A stretch of 15,804 nucleotides of DNA from Lachnospiraceae bacterium (GTDB lineage: Bacteria; Bacillota; Clostridia; Lachnospirales; Lachnospiraceae). A program made the position numbers and the translations under genes. The DNA lies in the NCBI GenBank assembly GCA_900751995.1, contig CAADTP010000009.1:1-15804 (forward strand). The letters are read 5' to 3'. The notes beneath the pieces are model-generated. The model saw nothing but the letters and a program-made list of their open reading frames with translations, did not search any database and had not been told where the DNA came from. This document shows positions 1 through 7,542 of the stretch, piece by piece. Position 1 is the first letter of the stretch. The number at the start of each line of letters is the position of its first letter.

Positions 1-17
1 ATAGTCTGAGCAGTCGA

Positions 18-410
18 TTATCGCTTGCTGAACTGCGGAGCGCGACGAGCTGCTTTGAGACCGTATTTCTTACGCTCTTTCATACGTGGATCACGTGTAA
101 GGAATCCAGCAGCTTTAAGAGCTGGTCTGTAGTCTTTGTCTGCCTCAAGGAGTGCTCTGGAAAGACCATGACGGATTGCTCCAGCCTGTCCTGTGTATCC
201 ACCGCCGTGAACATTAACGATCACGTCGAATTTACCCTCTGTCTCTGTTAAAGCCAGTGGCTGACGAACGATAACCTTCAGAGTCTCAAGTCCGAAGTAC
301 TCATCGATATCTCTTTTATTGATAGTGATTTTACCTGTTCCAGGTACCAGGTAAACTCTTGCGATTGATTTCTTTCTTCTTCCTGTTCCGTAGAATTTTG
401 CGCTAGCCAA
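18..410 (-). CDS. rpsI: 30S ribosomal protein S9
   Basis: This is small-subunit ribosomal protein S9, which sits in the head of the 30S subunit and sends its C-terminal tail toward the P-site tRNA. The 130-residue product has the family length. It opens with FYGTGRRKKSIARV, has the VNVHGGGYTGQAGAIRHGLSRAL core at about residues 67-88, and ends in the basic tail KKYGLKAARRAPQFSKR. The start codon is TTG (minus strand, 408-410), not ATG. A clean AGGAGG at 420-425 lies 9 nt upstream, and the resulting N-terminus MASAKFYGTG is normal for the family, so the start is well supported. The gene follows rplM by 17 nt, and the Shine-Dalgarno sequence lies just inside the rplM stop, so the pair is surely co-transcribed from the promoter upstream of rplM. 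No terminator is visible in the 17 bases left in the window. Confidence 0.98.
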   Translation of the reverse strand: MASAKFYGTGRRKKSIARVYLVPGTGKITINKRDIDEYFGLETLKVIVRQPLALTETEGKFDVIVNVHGGGYTGQAGAIRHGLSRALLEADKDYRPALKAAGFLTRDPRMKERKKYGLKAARRAPQFSKR

Positions 411-426
411 TGTTTTCTACCTCCTA

Positions 427-855
427 TTAAAATGTTAAAACTTCAGGCTTCTGAGCCTCATGTTTGTGCTCTGGTCCTGCGTATACGAAAAGTTTCTTGT
501 TCATAGCTCTTCCAAGAGGTCCTTTCGGAAGCATTCCCTTAACTGCGAGCTCGATAACCTTCTCAGGTTTCTTTGCTAACATTTCTTTTAATGTGGTTTC
601 TTTCATTCCACCAACATAGTCGGAGTGGTTATAATAAATCTTCTGCTCAAGCTTCTTGCCTGTAACTTTGATTTTATCAGCGTTTACAACGATTACATAA
701 TCTCCTGTGTCAACGTGCGGTGTAAACTGAGGTTTGTTCTTTCCTCTTAAAACACTTGCAACACCGGATGCCAGACGTCCCAGAGTGCAACCCTCTGCGT
801 CAACTACATACCATTTTCTTTCGATTTTATCCGGATTAGCCATATAAGTCTGCAT
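427..855 (-). CDS. rplM: 50S ribosomal protein L13
   Basis: This is large-subunit ribosomal protein L13, an early assembly protein that binds 23S rRNA. The 142 residues match the family length. Recognisable blocks are KWYVVDAEGCTLGRLAS (about 14-30), LRGKNKPQFTPHVDTGDYV (about 36-54) and the conserved GMLPKGPLGR (about 107-116) before the C-terminal FVYAGPEHKHEAQKPE. The ATG at 853-855 has an AGGAGG about 7 nt upstream (863-868). It is the first gene of the rplM-rpsI pair, with a consensus promoter and a structured leader of about 170 nt upstream. In Firmicutes, L13 commonly autoregulates this pair through such a leader; that this happens here is inference. Confidence 0.98.
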   Translation of the reverse strand: MQTYMANPDKIERKWYVVDAEGCTLGRLASGVASVLRGKNKPQFTPHVDTGDYVIVVNADKIKVTGKKLEQKIYYNHSDYVGGMKETTLKEMLAKKPEKVIELAVKGMLPKGPLGRAMNKKLFVYAGPEHKHEAQKPEVLTF

Positions 856-906
856 GGTCCTACCTCCTGTTATTTATCAACGATAATGTTTCTCAAACCG
901 CGGTAC

Positions 907-956
907 TTCCGCGAAAAAAAGTAAATGGAAACGCGGGTGCAAAATAAATCGCGGAA
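907..956 (-). promoter_or_regulatory. structured rplM leader, likely L13-type autoregulatory element
   Basis: The rplM transcript starting near 1026 would carry a leader of about 170 nt. It contains a perfect 8-bp stem: UUCCGCGA (minus strand, 956-949) pairs with UCGCGGAA (914-907). The stem encloses a 34-nt loop that includes GCACCCGCG. Its place directly before rplM-rpsI in a clostridial genome fits the known L13 leader family, in which L13 binds its own mRNA. The stem is read directly from the sequence; the family assignment rests on position and general resemblance, not on a covariance model. Confidence 0.55.
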
Positions 957-1032
957 ATGTCCGAAACCGCTGATAAAATGCCGTCGCCGGGGCTATTGGC
1001 TCAAGCATCTTCGCACTACGTCACATTGAGTT

Positions 1033-1061
1033 ATTATATTATAAGGCACCTTGCCTGTCAA
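1033..1061 (-). promoter_or_regulatory. sigma-A promoter for rplM-rpsI
   Basis: On the minus strand a perfect -35 TTGACA (1056-1061) is followed after exactly 17 nt by a perfect -10 TATAAT (1033-1038). Transcription would start near 1026, about 170 nt before the rplM start codon. It is the strongest promoter in the window, as expected for ribosomal protein genes. It lies 38 bp past the truA stop with no terminator between, so read-through from the upstream block probably adds to its output. Confidence 0.9.
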
Positions 1062-1098
1062 CTGTTTTTTCTTGTAATTTTCAACAAAATTCCTGTTT

Positions 1099-1836
1099 TC
1101 AGAAAAACTCGATTCCCATCAGCGTCAACCCCTGAGCCGGAGCTGTGGGGCCTGCTGCCCCGCGGTCACAGGCTTTCAGGATCTTATCCATGCGTTCCGG
1201 CGGATACTGCCCGTTTCCGATCTCGATCAGGGTTCCGGAAATGATACGCACCATATTGTAAAGGAAACCTGTTCCTGAAATGCGGATGGTCACCATGTCA
1301 CCATCTCTCCACACGTCCATGGAGGTCACGGTGCGGATGGTGGTCTTCACCTGTGCGCCGGAGCCGCAGAAGCTGGCAAAATCATGGCGTCCGATCAGAT
1401 AAGATGTTGCTTCCTTCATCTTATCCACATCCAGTTTATAATGGTAAAAATAAGAGTACAAACGCTCCGTTGGCACCGGAAACCGCCGGTTCAGGATACG
1501 ATATTCATATGTTTTTTCACTGTCACAGTAACGGGGATGAAAATCCGGCTCCACCTCCTCAGAAAGCTGGATACGGATATCCTCCGGAAGTCTCTGGTTC
1601 AGTGCATAGGAAAATTTTTCCCCGGGGATCCTGGATTCGGTATCAAACACCGCCACATTTCCAAGAGCGTGCACTCCTGCATCTGTACGGCTGGCACCGA
1701 TGGTCTCGATCTTTTCCCCAAGCAGCTCACTTAAGGTATCGTTTAAAACGCCCTGAATGGTGATTCCATTTGGCTGTGTCTGCCAGCCTGAGTACTTGGT
1801 TCCATCATAAGCTACAACAAGTCCTACTCGTTTCAT
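1099..1836 (-). CDS. truA: tRNA pseudouridine(38-40) synthase TruA
   Basis: TruA isomerises uridines 38, 39 and 40 in the anticodon arm of tRNAs to pseudouridine. The 245-residue protein has the family length. It begins with VGLVVAYDGTKYSGWQTQPNG, has the catalytic block GASRTDAGVHALGN with the nucleophilic Asp at residue 52, and carries FCGSGAQVKTTIRTV and GTGFLYNMVRIISGTLIEIG in the C-terminal half. The ATG has a GGAGGG about 10 nt upstream. A 157-nt gap separates it from ecfT. I see no terminator, RNA or convincing gene there, only a 50-odd-codon frame without a ribosome binding site that runs into truA. The position between ecfT and rplM-rpsI is the usual one in Firmicutes. Confidence 0.97.
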   Translation of the reverse strand: MKRVGLVVAYDGTKYSGWQTQPNGITIQGVLNDTLSELLGEKIETIGASRTDAGVHALGNVAVFDTESRIPGEKFSYALNQRLPEDIRIQLSEEVEPDFHPRYCDSEKTYEYRILNRRFPVPTERLYSYFYHYKLDVDKMKEATSYLIGRHDFASFCGSGAQVKTTIRTVTSMDVWRDGDMVTIRISGTGFLYNMVRIISGTLIEIGNGQYPPERMDKILKACDRGAAGPTAPAQGLTLMGIEFF

Positions 1837-1993
1837 AAAATATATTCCCTCCTGATACAGACATCCCTGCAGTACTTTCTATCCCAAAACAGACATACCG
1901 TCCTGCAAAATGCCTGCCTGATCCGGTTACAGTTCTGCTGTGCAAAATGCAGCGCTTCGGACCGTTCCATGTCTGAGTACCGGCAGGATTTGG

Positions 1994-2797
1994 CTACAGT
2001 CCCGCCACACGGAATGCAACACCCACCGCAAGATATGCCACAAGGATTCCATAGGCCGCATAATCTCTTTTTTCATAATGCAGCGGCTTCATCTGTGTTC
2101 TGTGCTCTCCACCATGGTAACACCTTGCTTCCATGGCCATTGCCAGATCATTGGCGCGGCGGAACGCTGAAATAAACAGCGGTACAAGAAGGGGTACCAT
2201 ATTTTTCGCCTTCTGGATCAGGTTTCCGTTTTCGAAATCTGCACCTCTGGCGATCTGTGCCTTCATGATCTTATCCGTCTCCTCCAGAAGGATCGGGATA
2301 AATCGAAGGGCAATGGACATCATCATGGCGATCTCATGTACCGGCACCCGGATCTTGTTCAGCGGACGGAGCAGTCTCTCCAGACCATCTGTCAGCTGAT
2401 TCGGCGTGGTAGTCAATGTCATGATGGAAGATCCGATCACAAGGTAAACAAGACGGATTGCCATTCTTCCTGCAAGAACAAGGCCTTCCCTTGTGACCTT
2501 GATGATCCCGAAACGCCACAGCACTTCGCCAGGCGTCAGGATGATATTGAACACAACCGTGATCAGAAGGATCATAACGATAGCCTTCAGACCCTTGAAC
2601 ATGAATTTCACCGGGACCTTGGATATTGCGATCATGGCTACCAGAAATGCTGTTGCCACCGCATATCCGAGAAATGTATGGAACAGGAACACAGAGATCA
2701 GAAATCCCAGAGTTCCCAGAAATTTGGTCCGTGGGTCCAGTCTGTGAAGAACGGATTTGGCCGGATAATACTGGCCAATGGTAATATCTCTGATCAT
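1994..2797 (-). CDS. ecfT: ECF transporter transmembrane scaffold EcfT
   Basis: EcfT is the integral-membrane coupling subunit of group II energy-coupling factor transporters. It links the two EcfA ATPases to interchangeable substrate-binding S components for vitamins and metals. The 267 residues start MIRDITIGQYYPAKSVLHRLDPRTKF, typical of the family. Hydrophobic segments lie at about 27-60, 70-90 and 108-128, with another near the C-terminus (about 247-265). Two Ala-Arg motifs of the coupling helices are visible, AQIARGADF (about 180-188) and MEARCYHGG (about 222-230); the second reads ARC rather than the commoner ARG. The start ATG overlaps the ecfA2 stop by 4 nt (ATGA), so translation is coupled. 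No S-component gene is in the window, which is normal for the shared module. Confidence 0.95.
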   Translation of the reverse strand: MIRDITIGQYYPAKSVLHRLDPRTKFLGTLGFLISVFLFHTFLGYAVATAFLVAMIAISKVPVKFMFKGLKAIVMILLITVVFNIILTPGEVLWRFGIIKVTREGLVLAGRMAIRLVYLVIGSSIMTLTTTPNQLTDGLERLLRPLNKIRVPVHEIAMMMSIALRFIPILLEETDKIMKAQIARGADFENGNLIQKAKNMVPLLVPLFISAFRRANDLAMAMEARCYHGGEHRTQMKPLHYEKRDYAAYGILVAYLAVGVAFRVAGL

Positions 2798-3681
2798 TTT
2801 TCCGCCCCTCCTTTGTTCAGTAATGGAGAGTTCGCCTGCGCAAGTGCGGCAAGGATACTGTCTCTGGCTTCCTCCACCGTTGTGGCATCTGCATCCACAT
2901 GCAGCCCATGTTCCTTCAGCGCATGCATGATATAAGTGATCTGCGGTGCGGCAAGTCCCATGGTTTCCAGTTCCTTATAATGGAAAAAAACCTTCTTCGG
3001 CTCATCATCAAATACAGCTTCTCCGTGATTCATAACAATGAGGCGCTCCACGTATTTCGCAATATCCTCCATGCTGTGGGAAACCAGAACAATGGTTATC
3101 CCTCGCACCTTATGAAGCTCTGCGATCTGATCCAGGATATCATCCCTGCCCTTCGGGTCAAGCCCTGCTGTGGGCTCGTCCAGGATCAGGATCTTCGGGT
3201 TCATGGCAAGAACCCCTGCAATAGCTACCCTTTTTTTCTGGCCTCCGGAAAGCTCAAAGGGTGATTTCTTGAAATTGGACTCTTTTACTCCAACCTGAGT
3301 CAGCGCCTGCTTCGCTTCTTTCTCTGCTTCTTCCCTGGAAAGTCCCTGATTCATAGGTCCGAAGCATACATCCGAGATCACATCATTTTCAAACAGCTGA
3401 TGCTCCGGGTACTGGAACACCAGACCAACCTCGCTGCGGAGCTGTTTCCGGTCATATTTCTCAGCCCACACATCTTCTCCGTTATACAGAACCTGGCCGG
3501 ATGTTGGCTGTACCAGCGCATTCAGATGCTGGATCAGCGTGGATTTTCCGCTTCCTGTGTGTCCGATGATCCCGATAAACTGGCCGTCCGGGATCACAAG
3601 GCTGACATCCTTCAGCGCATGGCTCTCATAGGCTGTCCCGGGGCTGTAGGTATAGGTTACATTTTTTAATTCGATTGACAT
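2794..3681 (-). CDS. ecfA2: ECF transporter ATP-binding subunit EcfA2
   Basis: This is the second of the paired ATPases of the ECF module, cytoplasmic and bound to EcfT. The 295-residue protein carries a full ABC ATPase domain: Walker A GHTGSGKS (40-47), Q-loop glutamine 90 in VFQYPEHQLF, signature LSGGQ (144-148), Walker B LILDEP (165-170) and switch histidine 202. The YPEHQLF variant after the Q-loop and the AGLDP D-loop fit EcfA2. The last 15 or so residues (ANSPLLNKGGAEK) look disordered. The start lies inside the end of ecfA1 (16-nt overlap) and the stop overlaps ecfT by 4 nt, which fixes stoichiometric expression of the three subunits. Confidence 0.95.
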   Translation of the reverse strand: MSIELKNVTYTYSPGTAYESHALKDVSLVIPDGQFIGIIGHTGSGKSTLIQHLNALVQPTSGQVLYNGEDVWAEKYDRKQLRSEVGLVFQYPEHQLFENDVISDVCFGPMNQGLSREEAEKEAKQALTQVGVKESNFKKSPFELSGGQKKRVAIAGVLAMNPKILILDEPTAGLDPKGRDDILDQIAELHKVRGITIVLVSHSMEDIAKYVERLIVMNHGEAVFDDEPKKVFFHYKELETMGLAAPQITYIMHALKEHGLHVDADATTVEEARDSILAALAQANSPLLNKGGAEK

Positions 3682-4517
3682 AATGCGCTCACCAGCTCCT
3701 CTGTAGTCAGTATTCCATCCGGAACATCCACGCCGGATTTCTTCAGTTCATATGCAAGAAGTGTTACCTGTGGTACATCCAGTCCATACGCCTTAAGGGT
3801 ATCCACCTGGGAAAAGATCTCTTTGGGATTTCCCTGCATCACAACATTTCCGCTGTCCATGACATAAACACGGTCAGCATGGATCACTTCCTCCATGTAA
3901 TGGGTGATCAGAATAACTGTTACCTTTTCCTTACGGTTCAGCTCCCGCACTGCCTCCAGGACTTCCTTTCTTCCGTTAGGATCCAGCATGGCGGTAGGCT
4001 CATCCAGAATGATGCACCGCGGGCGCATGGCCATCACGCCTGCAATAGCCACTCTCTGCTTCTGCCCTCCGGAAAGCTTGTTTGGGGACTGATAACGATA
4101 GGCTGTCATACCGACTTTTTCCAGGCTGTCATTCACCCGTTTCCAGATATCATCTGTAGGAACTCCCATATTTTCCGGACCAAATCCTACATCCTCTTCC
4201 ACAACGGTTCCTATGATCTGGTTATCCGGATTCTGAAATACCATTCCTGCCTTCTGGCGTACCTTCCAGAGTTTGGTCTCTCTGGCGGTATCGATCCCGT
4301 CCACCAGCATCGTTCCCTCTGTTGGGATCAGAAGCGCATTCATATGCTTCGCCAGTGTGGATTTTCCAGATCCGTTATGTCCCAGAACTGCCACAAATTC
4401 TCCTGCTTTAATGTCCAGGTCCACATCATTGACTGCACGCTGCATGTCTACCACATTGCCGTCATCATCGTATCTCTGATAGTCAAATCCCAGCTTAAGC
4501 GCCTTGATAATTCCCAT
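3666..4517 (-). CDS. ecfA1: ECF transporter ATP-binding subunit EcfA1
   Basis: This is the first ATPase of the ECF module. In 283 residues it shows Walker A GHNGSGKS (46-53), Q-loop glutamine 95 within VFQNPDNQIIGT, signature LSGGQKQR (148-155), Walker B CIILDEP (168-174) and switch His 206. The NPDNQ segment is characteristic of EcfA1. The C-terminal 70 residues form the small domain expected for EcfA. An AGGAG lies about 10 nt before the ATG. It starts 14 nt after the ysxC stop, so it is probably on the same transcript. In many Firmicutes the gene before ecfA1 is rplQ; here it is the GTPase gene ysxC. Confidence 0.95.
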   Translation of the reverse strand: MGIIKALKLGFDYQRYDDDGNVVDMQRAVNDVDLDIKAGEFVAVLGHNGSGKSTLAKHMNALLIPTEGTMLVDGIDTARETKLWKVRQKAGMVFQNPDNQIIGTVVEEDVGFGPENMGVPTDDIWKRVNDSLEKVGMTAYRYQSPNKLSGGQKQRVAIAGVMAMRPRCIILDEPTAMLDPNGRKEVLEAVRELNRKEKVTVILITHYMEEVIHADRVYVMDSGNVVMQGNPKEIFSQVDTLKAYGLDVPQVTLLAYELKKSGVDVPDGILTTEELVSALCQSN

Positions 4518-4531
4518 CTTTTCTGCTCTCC

Positions 4532-5143
4532 TTAATCCTCTGTAGCTGCCGGTTCACCAAGGCCGGTCAACTCATCGATCAGTGCCCATATCTCGTCTCT
4601 TCCCTGCTTCGTCTCCGCAGAAAACGGAAGGATCTTTCCCTCTTTCGGAAGGCCCAGTCCGATGCGGATCTCCTTCAGGCTTTTTGCCACCTGGCTGCGT
4701 TTCAGCTTGTCAAGTTTGGTCGCGATGATCACCGGCTCATATCCGTTGTGACAGATCCAGTCATACATCTGCTTGTCATTGGCGGAAGGCTTGTGGCGGA
4801 TATCCACCAGGAGAAAAACCGCACGGAGCTCTTTGGAATTATGAAGATAGCCCTCGATCATTTTTCCCCATTTTTCCTTCTCTGCTGCAGAAACCTTGGC
4901 GTAGCCGTAGCCCGGCAGGTCTACGAGATACATTGCCTCATTAATGTTATAAAAATTGATCGTCTGTGTTTTTCCCGGCTGTGCGCTGGTTCTTGCCAGG
5001 GCCTTGCGGTTCATCAGACCATTGATCAGGGAGGATTTCCCTACATTTGATTTTCCCGCAAAAGCTACCTCCGGCCTTCCTGTGTCCGGGATCTTGCTTG
5101 TGATGCCGCAGACGATATCCAGCGATACGTTTTTGATTACCAT
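4532..5143 (-). CDS. ysxC: ribosome-assembly GTPase YsxC/EngB (YihA)
   Basis: This is a small TRAFAC-class GTPase needed for late 50S ribosome assembly. The 203-residue protein has all five G motifs: G1 GKSNVGKS (30-37), G2 around Thr 59 in QPGKTQTINFY, G3 DLPGYG (75-80), G4 TKLD (142-145) and G5 SAE (175-177). The PGYGYA form of G3 is diagnostic of EngB. A GGAGG about 8-9 nt upstream supports the ATG. In Gram-positives this gene often follows lon, as here, but a hairpin sits in the 69-nt gap behind lon. Downstream, ecfA1 begins after 14 nt. Confidence 0.97.
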   Translation of the reverse strand: MVIKNVSLDIVCGITSKIPDTGRPEVAFAGKSNVGKSSLINGLMNRKALARTSAQPGKTQTINFYNINEAMYLVDLPGYGYAKVSAAEKEKWGKMIEGYLHNSKELRAVFLLVDIRHKPSANDKQMYDWICHNGYEPVIIATKLDKLKRSQVAKSLKEIRIGLGLPKEGKILPFSAETKQGRDEIWALIDELTGLGEPAATED

Positions 5144-5171
5144 TCGTTATTCCTCCCTTTTCTTTTAAAAG

Positions 5172-5201
5172 CCCTGTCCTGAAGGTCAGGGCAGGGTTTT
5201 T
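5172..5201. terminator. hairpin between lon and ysxC, terminator-like
   Basis: An 11-bp inverted repeat (5172-5182 with 5186-5196, loop AGG) lies 16 nt past the lon stop. On the minus strand, the direction of lon, it has one A-C mismatch and is followed only by CTTTT, so it should terminate weakly. On the plus strand the mismatch becomes a G-U pair and the stem is followed by T5 and, three bases later, T6, a strong terminator pattern. It may attenuate lon transcripts before ysxC and block antisense transcription from the other side. Confidence 0.6.
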
Positions 5202-5212
5202 CTGTTTTTTGT

Positions 5213-7525
5213 TTATGCAAGAGCTTCACCGAGAACTTCTTTCATGTTATCCACAAACCGGATATTCAGTCCCTGGATGATCTCTCTGTCCATCTCCTCG
5301 ATATCCGGACGATTTTTCTCCGGAACAAGGACTTCTTTGATCCTGGCATATTTAGCTGCAAGCAGCTTCTCTTTCAGTCCGCCGATCGGAAGCACACGGC
5401 CTCTTAAGGTGATCTCACCGGTCATGGCAAGATCCGCACGTACCGGTTTTTCGATAATTGCAGACAGCATGGCAGTTGCCATTGTAATACCGGCAGACGG
5501 GCCATCCTTCGGAACGGCACCCTCCGGAATATGTACATGCATATCATGCTTCTGGAAAAATTCCGGATCGATCTCATATTGGTCAGAAACCGAACGGATA
5601 TAACTGATACCTGCCTGTGCAGATTCCTTCATCACATCTCCAAGCTGTCCGGTAAGAAGCAGCTCGCCTTTTCCGGGCATGATATTGACTTCGATCTGCA
5701 GGGTATCACCGCCTACCTGTGTCCATGCAAGACCGCGGGCGATCCCGATCTCATCCTTCTCATTGGCCATCAGATAGTTATATCGTTCTTTGCCAAGGAA
5801 TCTGGAAATATTTCTGGATGTGACAACTACCTTATCCTTACCCTCTTCCATGATAGCACGTGCAGTTTTTCTGCAGATACGTCCGATGCTTCTCTCCAGA
5901 GAACGGACTCCTGCTTCCTTGGTATAGTTGTTGATCAGCTTGCCAAGAGCTGCCGGCTGGATCACCAGCTTGCCTTCCGGAATACCGTTGATCTCCATCT
6001 GCTTCGGGATCAGATGTTCCCTTGCGATATGTTCCTTCTCATTTTCCGTATATCCCGGGATTTCCATCAGCTCCATACGGTCAAGAAGAGGTCTCGGGAT
6101 TCCCTGAACATCATTTGCAGTGGCAATAAACAGTACCTCGGAAAGATCCTGGGGAATCTCCACATAGTGATCATTGAACTTACTGTTCTGCTCCGGATCC
6201 AGAACCTCCAGAAGTGCTGCGGAGGTATCTCCTTTATAATCGCTGCTGGTCTTGTCGATCTCATCAAGAAGCATCAGCGGGTTGCTGACTCCGGCTTCCT
6301 TCAATGCGACTGTGATCCTTCCTGGCATGGCACCGACGTAAGTCTTTCTGTGGCCACGGATCTCTGCCTCATCACGGACACCTCCAAGACAGATGCGGAC
6401 GTATTTCTTGTTCATGGCCTCTGCCACAGAACGTGCAATGGAAGTTTTTCCGGTTCCCGGAGGTCCCACCAGACAGAGGATTGGACTCTTTCCCTTGTGG
6501 GTCAGCTTACGTACAGCAAGAAATTCCATGATACGCTCTTTGACCTCTTTCAGTCCGTAATGACCCTCTTCCAAAACCTTCCATGCGTTCTCAAGATCCT
6601 CGGAATCCTCGGATTTCTTATTCCACGGAAGTGCAAGAACGGTTTCCAGATAGCCTCTCTGCACCGTTGCCTCTGCAGCACTGGCTGCCATTCCTTTAAA
6701 ACGGCTGATCTCCTTAGAAATCTTCTCTTTTACTTCATCAGATGCATCCAGCTCCTTCAGCTGTTTTTTAAATTCATCGATATCATCAGCAGTATTCTCC
6801 TCGCCCAGCTCCTCACGGATGGTTTTCAGCTGTTCCCGGAGGATATACTCTCTCTGATTCTTGTCGATATGGGATTTCACCTTGCGCTGAAGATCTTTGG
6901 TGATATGGATCACCTCGATCTCGCTGCCAAGAAGCGCTCCAAGGATCTCATAACGGTCATTCAAAGACACTGCTTCCAGAAGCTTCTGCTTGTTCTGATA
7001 CGCCATCGGAAGATTTACTGCGATCTGGTCGATAGTTTCCTGCACATCTTCGATGTTCATGATCTGGGTTACCAGATCCTTGCTTACTTTTCCGCTTTCT
7101 CTGCAGTATCTCTGAAAAAGCTCCCGGATGCTGCGAAGCATGGCGTCCTTTACCGGTTCCGGGTAATCCTCTTCCTGTGCCGTAACGATCTCGCATTCCG
7201 CCTTCAGATATGGTTCCTCCTGCTCCAGGCCCAGAACCTCTGCCCTGTCCTGTCCCTCTACCAGAACCCGGTAAAGATCCTGCGGAAGCTTCACCACCTG
7301 CTTGATATAAGCGACGGTTCCTACCTGATACAGATCCGTAAGTTCCGGTATTTCCACCTCAGGATCCTTCTGTGTCAGCAGAAAGATCTTCTGGTCATGG
7401 AGCATGGCTGCTTCCACGGCACGGATAGATTTCTCCCTGCTCACATCAAAGTGTACGATCATATCCGGAAGGACTGTAGTCCCACGGAGAGCGATCATTG
7501 GCAATATATTGACCTGATTTGTCAT
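5213..7525 (-). CDS. lon: ATP-dependent protease Lon (La)
   Basis: Lon is a cytoplasmic hexameric AAA+ serine protease that degrades misfolded and regulatory proteins. The 770 residues show the full family order. The N-terminal substrate-binding domain begins LPMIALRGTTVLPDMIVHFDV (residues 8-28) and leads into a coiled-coil region to about 300. The AAA+ module has Walker A GPPGTGKT (354-361), Walker B LMLLDEIDK (417-425) and sensor region FIATANDVQGIPRPLLDRME. The C-terminal protease domain has catalytic Ser 677 in PKDGPSAGI and Lys 720 in GGLKEKLLAAK, 43 residues apart as in E. coli Lon. The ATG has a GAAGGGA about 8-10 nt upstream, next to the clpX stop, and the gap to clpX is only 17 nt, so the two are co-transcribed. 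I found no CIRCE or CtsR operator. Confidence 0.98.
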   Translation of the reverse strand: MTNQVNILPMIALRGTTVLPDMIVHFDVSREKSIRAVEAAMLHDQKIFLLTQKDPEVEIPELTDLYQVGTVAYIKQVVKLPQDLYRVLVEGQDRAEVLGLEQEEPYLKAECEIVTAQEEDYPEPVKDAMLRSIRELFQRYCRESGKVSKDLVTQIMNIEDVQETIDQIAVNLPMAYQNKQKLLEAVSLNDRYEILGALLGSEIEVIHITKDLQRKVKSHIDKNQREYILREQLKTIREELGEENTADDIDEFKKQLKELDASDEVKEKISKEISRFKGMAASAAEATVQRGYLETVLALPWNKKSEDSEDLENAWKVLEEGHYGLKEVKERIMEFLAVRKLTHKGKSPILCLVGPPGTGKTSIARSVAEAMNKKYVRICLGGVRDEAEIRGHRKTYVGAMPGRITVALKEAGVSNPLMLLDEIDKTSSDYKGDTSAALLEVLDPEQNSKFNDHYVEIPQDLSEVLFIATANDVQGIPRPLLDRMELMEIPGYTENEKEHIAREHLIPKQMEINGIPEGKLVIQPAALGKLINNYTKEAGVRSLERSIGRICRKTARAIMEEGKDKVVVTSRNISRFLGKERYNYLMANEKDEIGIARGLAWTQVGGDTLQIEVNIMPGKGELLLTGQLGDVMKESAQAGISYIRSVSDQYEIDPEFFQKHDMHVHIPEGAVPKDGPSAGITMATAMLSAIIEKPVRADLAMTGEITLRGRVLPIGGLKEKLLAAKYARIKEVLVPEKNRPDIEEMDREIIQGLNIRFVDNMKEVLGEALA

Positions 7526-7542
7526 TTATGTCATTCCCTTCA

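Noticed and set aside
1837..1993. A possible small minus-strand gene (about 55 codons) between ecfT and truA
   Set aside because: It has no ribosome binding site, runs into truA in another frame and its translation looks like non-coding sequence.
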